10,384 bases of DNA, from positions 1 through 10,384 of the forward strand of contig NZ_JADWYQ010000088.1 in assembly GCF_022414575.1 (NCBI RefSeq), given 5' to 3'. The notes beneath the pieces were generated by a model. It saw only the letters and a program-made list of their open reading frames with translations. It was not told the DNA's origin and searched no databases. The translations under genes and the position numbers were made by a program. Positions 5,759-10,384 of the stretch are shown one piece after another (the first letter of the stretch is position 1; every line of letters begins with the position of its first letter). This stretch comes from Streptomyces sp. MUM 178J. Lineage in GTDB: Bacteria > Actinomycetota > Actinomycetes > Streptomycetales > Streptomycetaceae.

Positions 5759-7918
5759 TCAGCCGTGTGCCGACGCCTCCTCCGGGAGCGGTTCGGGGCG
5801 TCGCACGGGTGTGCCGCCCGCCGTGCCCAGCCGGGGCAGTCGCCGGTCGAGCCAGCGCGGCAGCCACCAGTTCACGCGGCCCAGCAGCGCCATCGCCGCG
5901 GGTACGGCCACCATCCGCACCACCGTCGCGTCGAGCACGATGGCCGTCGCCAGCCCGAGGCCCATCATCTTCACCAGCGGTGAGGGATGGACGACAAAGC
6001 TGAGGAACACCACCGTCATGATCAGCGCAGCCGAGGTGATCACCCGGCCCGTGCCCGCGATGCCGCGCGCCACCGACTCGGCGTTGTCCCCGGTGGCCTC
6101 GTACTCCTCGCGGATGCGTGAGAGCAGGAACACCTCGTAGTCCATGGACAGGCCGAAGAGCACGGCGAAGAAGATGGCCGGCAGCGGGGACGCGATCGGC
6201 AGCGTTTCCTCCAGGCCGAACAGGCCCTGGAGCCAACCCCACTGGAAGACGGCGACCACCACCCCGTACGCCCCGCCGATGGACAGCAGATTCATCACGA
6301 CGGCCTTCAGCGGCACTGCGACGGAGCGGAAGACCAAGGTCAGCAGCAGAAACGACATGGCCAGGATCGCCGCGATGAAGACAGGCAGCGTGTCGGTGAG
6401 CTGCGTCGTCAGATCGACGGTCATGGCGGTCAGACCCGACACCGCGACATTGGCGGGCGCCAGACCGCGAACGCGTTCAAGGGTGCGGGACGTCTCCTCG
6501 TCCGCGGCGGCCGTGGCCGGCACCGCAGGCAGCACTACCGTGTCCCCGGCGGGCGACTCCTGCGCCGCCTTCACTTCGACGATGCCGGGGTCGGCGGCGA
6601 TCCGCTCGGACAGCGCGGGGATGCCCGAGGCGTCCACGCCGGGGCTGCGCAGATCGGCGACGATCAGGAGCGGGGAATTCGCGCCGGGGCCGAAGCCCTC
6701 CGCCAGCAGATCGTGGGCGCGGCGGTGCGTCGTGCTCACCGAGTCGTCTCCGGCGTCCGGAAACCCCGTCTGCATCTTCAGCGCCGGAGCGGCCAGCGCC
6801 AGCAGCGCCACAGCGGCGACGACCAGATACGGCCACGGCCGGCCCGCAACGCGGTGGGCGAACCGCCACCATGCCGTGGCCTCGGGCTTGCCGGCCCGGC
6901 GGCGGCCCGTCAGCCGCCCGGCGTCGACCCGGTCGCCGAGCAGGGCCAGCAGCGCCGGCAGCAGGGTGAGCGAGGCGGCCACGGCGAACAGGACGACCAG
7001 CGAGGTGCTCAGGCCGATCGAGGTCAGAAAGCCCAGCCCGGTCAAGGCCAGGGCGGCCATCGCCACCACGACCGTGCCTCCGGCGAACACCACGGACGGG
7101 CCGGACGACGTCATGGCCTGCGACAGCGCGACGGCGTTGTCCCGGCCCGCGGCTCGGTTCTCCCGGTAGCGGGCCACGATGATCAGGGCGTAGTCGATGC
7201 CGACGCCGAGCCCGATCATCGCGCCGATCGTCGGCGCCGCGCTCGAGACGTCCATCGCCCCGGCCAGCAGCAGGATGCCGCCCAGCCCGGCGGCCACCGC
7301 CACCAGCGCCAGCACGACCGGGACCAGCGCGGCCACGACCGTGCCGAAGGCGACCGCAAGCACGGCCAGCGCGGCCAGCAGGCCGGCGGCCTCCGCGCCG
7401 GAGGTCTCCGTCTCGGCGTTGATGAAGGCCGCGTCCCCGCCGAGCTCCGCCGTCACCCCATCCGCCCGTGCCGGTTCCAGCGCGGCCGTGAGCGCGTCGA
7501 GCGGCTCGGGGCCGAGCTCCGCCGACGGCGTGTCGAAGGCGATCTCGGCGTATCCGATGCGGCCGTCGGCCGACACCGTGCCCGCGGCGAACGGATCGGC
7601 CACCGCCGTGACGTGCTCCACACCGGCGATCTCGGCCACCGCGGCGTCGACCGCGGACCGGCTGTCCTCGAGCCGTCCGCCCTCCGGGACGGCGAACACC
7701 GCCTTGGCGCTGCCGCCCGCGGCCTCGGGGAAGCGTTCCTCGAGCAGCCGCATCGCCCTCTCGCTCTGGCTGCCGGGGGCGACGAGATCGTCGCTGAACG
7801 CGCCGCCGACGGTTCCCGCGAGCCCCAGGACGAGGGCCGCGGCCGTCAGCCACGCTCCGATGACGGCCCAGGGTCTGCGGGCGCTGGCGTCGCCGATGCG
7901 GCGGATGAAGCGATGCAC
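5759..7918 (-). CDS. MMPL-family (RND superfamily) membrane transporter
   Basis: From the GTG at 7918 the protein has 719 residues. That start is preferred because AAGGAG lies seven bases upstream and MMPL proteins begin close to their first helix. The frame continues upstream to a TTG at 7984, but that stretch is repeat-derived (FPRPF units) with no ribosome-binding site. The layout is the usual duplicated one: helix 1 (about 17-38), a periplasmic loop, helices 2-6 (about 177-327), a linker, helix 7 (about 362-380), a second loop, and helices 8-12 (about 510-682). GVGIDYALIIVARYRENR (239-256) and GLSMDYEVFLLSRIREEY (589-606) carry the paired Asp-Tyr residues (242/243, 593/594) that relay protons in MmpL proteins. 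Substrates of this family are lipids, siderophores or antibiotics; none can be named here. It is divergent from a two-component system, a likely regulator. Confidence 0.93.
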   Translation of the reverse strand: MHRFIRRIGDASARRPWAVIGAWLTAAALVLGLAGTVGGAFSDDLVAPGSQSERAMRLLEERFPEAAGGSAKAVFAVPEGGRLEDSRSAVDAAVAEIAGVEHVTAVADPFAAGTVSADGRIGYAEIAFDTPSAELGPEPLDALTAALEPARADGVTAELGGDAAFINAETETSGAEAAGLLAALAVLAVAFGTVVAALVPVVLALVAVAAGLGGILLLAGAMDVSSAAPTIGAMIGLGVGIDYALIIVARYRENRAAGRDNAVALSQAMTSSGPSVVFAGGTVVVAMAALALTGLGFLTSIGLSTSLVVLFAVAASLTLLPALLALLGDRVDAGRLTGRRRAGKPEATAWWRFAHRVAGRPWPYLVVAAVALLALAAPALKMQTGFPDAGDDSVSTTHRRAHDLLAEGFGPGANSPLLIVADLRSPGVDASGIPALSERIAADPGIVEVKAAQESPAGDTVVLPAVPATAAADEETSRTLERVRGLAPANVAVSGLTAMTVDLTTQLTDTLPVFIAAILAMSFLLLTLVFRSVAVPLKAVVMNLLSIGGAYGVVVAVFQWGWLQGLFGLEETLPIASPLPAIFFAVLFGLSMDYEVFLLSRIREEYEATGDNAESVARGIAGTGRVITSAALIMTVVFLSFVVHPSPLVKMMGLGLATAIVLDATVVRMVAVPAAMALLGRVNWWLPRWLDRRLPRLGTAGGTPVRRPEPLPEEASAHG

Positions 7919-8324
7919 GTCGGTGCTCCTTCGAGGGTGCGGACGAGAAAACGGATCGAACGGCCGAGGAAACGGCCGAGACAACAGCTGCGGAAACGGC
8001 TGCGGAAAGGGCCGCGGAAACGGCCGAGAAAGCGGTTCGAACGGCGGACGCCTCCCTGGCGGCCGCCGCCCGCATCACTCTCCTCGCCAAGGCCCCGCAG
8101 GTCGCCCGCCCGCGGACGCACCCGTTCACCCCCCTCGCGGCGGACGGCGCATCCCGGTCCGGGCCGCCGTCTCCCCCCGCGCGACGGAGACCCGCATCCG
8201 CCTCCGGGCTGATGACCGCCCCGCGGGGCTTGACCTATCGTGTGCGGACTGCTTCGGCGGCCCGCCCGGGGCCACGGAACGTCCTGCGCGGAGCAACGGT
8301 GAGAAGCGGAGCGACGGTGAGAAG
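7919..8324. promoter_or_regulatory. Divergent intergenic region between the MMPL gene and the sensor kinase operon
   Basis: This 406-bp region must carry promoters for both divergent units. It holds the transporter's ribosome-binding site (7926-7931), a 12-bp tandem array (7941-8045), and a perfect 12-bp palindrome GCCCCGCGGGGC (8218-8229). TTGACC (8230-8235) follows immediately, a -35-like hexamer for the plus strand without a convincing -10 at the right distance. An 18-bp direct repeat runs into the kinase start. Several frames are open across the region, but this is expected from its base composition, and no product was recognised. Confidence 0.5.
7941..8045. repeat. Degenerate 12-bp tandem repeat (about eight units) upstream of the MMPL gene
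   Basis: The units approximate GGCCGCGGAAAC. They start at 7941 (GGACGAGAAAAC), then after one 9-base unit (GGATCGAAC) at 7962, 7974, 7986, 7998, 8010, 8022 and 8034 (the last GGTTCGAACGGC, most diverged). The array ends about ten bases before the transporter's ribosome-binding site, so it lies in the leader or promoter. The 12-base period keeps every frame open, which explains spurious frames of Phe-Pro-Arg-Pro or Ala-Val-Ser units here. The function is unknown. Confidence 0.8.
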
Positions 8325-8325
8325 G
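8290..8325 (+). repeat. Tandem 18-bp direct repeat at the start of the sensor kinase gene
   Basis: GGAGCAACGGTGAGAAGC (8290-8307) is followed directly by GGAGCGACGGTGAGAAGG (8308-8325), with two differences. The second copy supplies the GAGAAG just before the GTG start and the first base of that codon. It may be a slippage product or a binding site. Confidence 0.7.
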
Positions 8326-9587
8326 TGAGCACAACGGCGCTGGACAGCACGGCGTTGGACAGCACGGCGCGGCCGTCCCCGACGCCGCGGGGGACCGCCC
8401 CGAGGAGATACAGGGGGCCCTTCGCCCGCTGGCCCCGTGCCGCGGACGGGGTCCTCGCCGTCGCGGTCTTCCTCACCACGCTGCTCGTGACGGAAGGCCC
8501 GGGAGACTCCCTGGTCATCCGGTCCTTCGGCGACCTCCCCCTGATCGCTCCGCTGGTCTTCGCCGCGGCCGCCGCCGCGCTGTACCGGCGCCGGAGCGCC
8601 CCGCTGGTCGCCCTCGGTGTGAACCTCGCGGGCTGGGCCGCCCTGCTCGGAAGCGGTCACGCGGACCTCGGCTGGGGGACCATCATCGCCCTGTACAGCA
8701 CCGGCAGGTACGCCGACGACGACCGGTGGGCGCACACCGGCGTGGCCGCGGCCCTCGTCGTGGTCGGCGTCGACGGTCTCTTCGAACCGGCGCCGTGGGC
8801 GGAGCAGGCCGTCGCGGGCGTCGTGGTCCTCTTCGGCGCGTGGTACGTGGGGCGACGGATGCGGCTGCGCGGGGAACGCGCCGACCGGCTGCTCCAGGAA
8901 CAGGCCGCAGAAGCCCGCAGGATCGTCGCCGAGGAGCGGACCCGCATCGCACGCGAACTGCACGACGTGGTCGCCCACCGGGTGAGCATGATGACGGTGC
9001 AGGCGGGCGCCGCCAAGACCGTGGCGGCACAGGACCCCGAGAGCGCGCTTAAGGCGATGGCGGCGGTCGAGGAAGTGGGGCGGCAGGCGCTGGACGAGCT
9101 GCGCCATCTGCTCGGCGTTCTGCGGCCGGAGACCGGCCTGGACGCTCTCGGCCCCCAGCCGGGGCTCGCGGACCTCGACCGGCTGGTCGAACAGATCCGC
9201 ACGGCGGGCGTGGACGTCTCGCTCGCGGACGGCGGCCGGGAGGCGCAGACCGCGCTCTCGGGCCTGCCCGCGCGCGTGGACCTGTTCGCCTACCGCATCG
9301 TCCAGGAGGCGCTGACCAACGTGCTCAAGCACGCGGGCCCCGGCGCCCGCGCGGAGGTGCGGCTCGGCGTCGACCGCAAGGCGATCGTGATCGAGGTGCT
9401 GGACGACGGGCGCGGCACGGCCGTCACACAGGGCGCAGGCCCCGTCCAGGGAGACGGCCCGGGCCACGGGCTGGTCGGGATGCGGGAGCGGGCACTGCTG
9501 CTGGGCGGCTCCCTGGACGCCCGCCGACGCCCCGGCGGGGGCTTCCGGATCGTCGCCCGACTTCCGTCCGGAGGTGAGCCGGCGTGA
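8325..9587 (+). CDS. Sensor histidine kinase, HisKA_3 / NarL-partner type
   Basis: The protein has 420 residues from the GTG at 8325. The start has only a weak GAGAAG adjacent to it; no better start is present downstream before the first helix. The N-terminus has a doubled ALDST unit and a Pro/Arg-rich cytoplasmic stretch, then about five to six helices (about 42-56, 72-87, 92-110, 117-127, 138-153, 162-176) with very short loops. That suggests sensing within the membrane rather than of a soluble ligand. A short coiled segment precedes the dimerisation domain, where RIARELHDVVAH places the phospho-accepting His at 213. The ATP-binding domain has QEALTNVLKHAG (N-box, Asn332), LDDGRGT (359-365) and GHGLVGMRERA (380-390). 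The stop overlaps the response regulator start (GTGA), so the two are coupled. It probably phosphorylates that regulator and may control the divergent transporter. Confidence 0.92.
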   Translation: MSTTALDSTALDSTARPSPTPRGTAPRRYRGPFARWPRAADGVLAVAVFLTTLLVTEGPGDSLVIRSFGDLPLIAPLVFAAAAAALYRRRSAPLVALGVNLAGWAALLGSGHADLGWGTIIALYSTGRYADDDRWAHTGVAAALVVVGVDGLFEPAPWAEQAVAGVVVLFGAWYVGRRMRLRGERADRLLQEQAAEARRIVAEERTRIARELHDVVAHRVSMMTVQAGAAKTVAAQDPESALKAMAAVEEVGRQALDELRHLLGVLRPETGLDALGPQPGLADLDRLVEQIRTAGVDVSLADGGREAQTALSGLPARVDLFAYRIVQEALTNVLKHAGPGARAEVRLGVDRKAIVIEVLDDGRGTAVTQGAGPVQGDGPGHGLVGMRERALLLGGSLDARRRPGGGFRIVARLPSGGEPA

Positions 9588-10261
9588 CCATCAGCGTCGC
9601 CGTCGTCGACGACCAGGCACTGGTCCGCGGAGGCTTTGCGATGATCCTCCGGGTCCATCAGGACATCGAGGTGGTCGCCGAGGCCGGAACCGGCCTCGAA
9701 GCGGTCGAGGCGGCACGACGGCACCGGCCCGATGTGATCCTCATGGACATCCGGATGCCCGAGATGGACGGGCTGGAAGCCACCTCCCGCATCCTCGCCG
9801 AAGCGGACTGGGACGTCCGGGTGCTGATCCTGACCACGTTCGACCCGGACGAGTACGTCTACCGGGCGCTGCGCGCGGGAGCCAGCGCCTTTGTGCTCAA
9901 GGACATCCCTCCCGAGCAACTCGCCGACGCGGTCCGCACCGTGGCGGACGGCGGAGCCCTGTTGGCGCCGTCCATCACCCGGCGTCTCATCGGCAGGTTC
10001 AGCGAGCGCCCCGCCGTCAACGCGGCCGTCGCCGCCCGGCTGGAGAGGCTCACCGAACGGGAGCGCGAGGTGGCGGCCGCCGTCGCGCGCGGGGCCAGCA
10101 ACTCGGAGATCGCCGCAGACCTCCGCATCGGCGCGGCGACCGTCAAGTCGCATGTGTCGAGCATCCTGGTGAAGCTGGGGCTGCGCGACCGCACCCAGGT
10201 GGTGATCTTCGCCTACGAGAGCGGCCTCGTCGAGGCGGGCGTCCACGACATCGGCCACTGA
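9584..10261 (+). CDS. NarL/FixJ-family response regulator (REC and LuxR-type HTH)
   Basis: The protein has 225 residues. The receiver domain (about 1-120) has the acidic pair Asp9/Asp10 (VVDDQ), the phospho-accepting Asp55 (VILMDIRMPEMDG), Thr84/Thr85 and Lys106 (FVLKDIPPE). All active-site positions are present. The output domain (about 153-215) begins LTEREREVAAAVARGASNSE, and the recognition helix lies in AATVKSHVSSILVKLGLRDR, typical of LuxR/NarL DNA-binding domains. The GTG start overlaps the kinase stop, with GGAGGTGA about six bases upstream. Phosphorylation by the kinase should promote dimerisation and DNA binding. Likely sites are in the divergent region at 7919-8324, but none is proven. 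Confidence 0.95.
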   Translation: MTISVAVVDDQALVRGGFAMILRVHQDIEVVAEAGTGLEAVEAARRHRPDVILMDIRMPEMDGLEATSRILAEADWDVRVLILTTFDPDEYVYRALRAGASAFVLKDIPPEQLADAVRTVADGGALLAPSITRRLIGRFSERPAVNAAVAARLERLTEREREVAAAVARGASNSEIAADLRIGAATVKSHVSSILVKLGLRDRTQVVIFAYESGLVEAGVHDIGH

Positions 10262-10270
10262 CGGCGGCGC

Positions 10271-10384
10271 GTGCGGCCACCGGCGCTCGGCCCGTGCGGC
10301 GACCGGCGCTCGGCCCGTGCGGCCACTGGCGCTCGGCCCGTGCGGCGACCGGCGCTCGGCCCGTGCGGCCACTGGCGCTCGGCC
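10271..10384. repeat. 23-bp tandem repeat array, at least five units, cut by the window end
   Basis: The array starts ten bases after the response regulator stop. Units begin at 10271, 10294, 10317, 10340 and 10363, and the last is missing one base at the edge. Each starts GTGCGGC and ends GGCGCTCGGCCC. Variation is confined to two places: base 8 is C or G, and base 11 is C or T. Units 2 and 4 are identical, as are 3 and 5, so the recent expansion unit is 46 bp. There are no spacers. A terminator role is possible but not shown. Confidence 0.92.

Noticed and set aside
7919..7984. Upstream TTG start (7984) for the MMPL transporter
   Set aside because: No ribosome-binding site precedes it and the added 22 residues derive from the tandem repeat. 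The GTG at 7918 has AAGGAG at proper spacing.
6477..8129. Minus-strand frame of 550 codons overlapping the MMPL gene in another frame
   Set aside because: The product is almost entirely Arg, Gly and Ala, as expected for an off-frame reading of GC-rich coding sequence. The MMPL frame has clear motifs.
7197..8324. Plus-strand extension of the sensor kinase frame to 7197
   Set aside because: This part is antisense to the MMPL gene, contains the 12-bp array, and has Ala/Ser/Pro-rich composition. The kinase family begins near its first helix, which fits the GTG at 8325.
9290..10372. Long minus-strand frame (360 codons) across the response regulator and into the 23-bp repeats
   Set aside because: It is the antisense of a strongly conserved response regulator and kinase end. 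Its product has biased, low-complexity composition (Arg, Gly, Asp, His) and no recognisable domain.
10271..10384. CRISPR array
   Set aside because: The 23-bp units are contiguous, with no variable spacers between them.

Overview
The window is high-GC actinobacterial chromosome, most likely Streptomyces or a close relative. Codon third positions are strongly G/C. GTG starts and four-base start/stop overlaps are common. The gene families present (Asp-box secreted proteins, MMPL transporters, HisKA_3/NarL two-component pairs, decayed IS5-type transposases) are typical of that group. By eye, the left half (about 1-5700) is somewhat less GC-rich and holds broken genes. The right half (about 5700-10384) is very GC-rich and its genes look intact. 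This suggests an accessory patch joined to more ordinary chromosome.

Layout: 1-84, possibly the tail of a gene that enters from the left. 81-469, an IS5-family-like transposase remnant with two frameshifts and an internal deletion. 507-3094 (minus), a two-gene operon of extracytoplasmic proteins: a single-pass membrane protein, then an Asp-box propeller protein with a second C-terminal domain, coupled by an ATGA overlap. 3172-5649 (minus), a regulator and stress-gene block. Read in transcription order it holds a TetR-family repressor very like NemR, a DJ-1/PfpI (Hsp31-like) protein, a DUF1330 protein, a decayed NAD(P)-binding oxidoreductase and an MFS transporter fragment. 5759-7918 (minus), an MMPL/RND-superfamily transporter. 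8325-10261 (plus, divergent), a histidine kinase and NarL-type response regulator overlapping by GTGA. 10271 to the window end, a 23-bp tandem repeat that runs out of the window.

The most informative system is the TetR/DJ-1 block. The repressor has a Cys and a Lys aligned with the redox-sensing Cys106 and Lys175 of E. coli NemR. Near-identical TAGACCAGTC palindromes lie in front of both the repressor gene and the DJ-1 gene. The simplest model is an autoregulated electrophile or oxidant switch controlling a reactive-carbonyl detoxification operon whose distal genes have decayed. The divergent MMPL transporter and two-component pair probably form an envelope-stress or export module. They share a 406-bp intergenic region holding a 12-bp tandem array and an 18-bp direct repeat.

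No tRNA, rRNA or CRISPR was seen. All family assignments come from reading the protein sequences and from memory of the families; no search was run.
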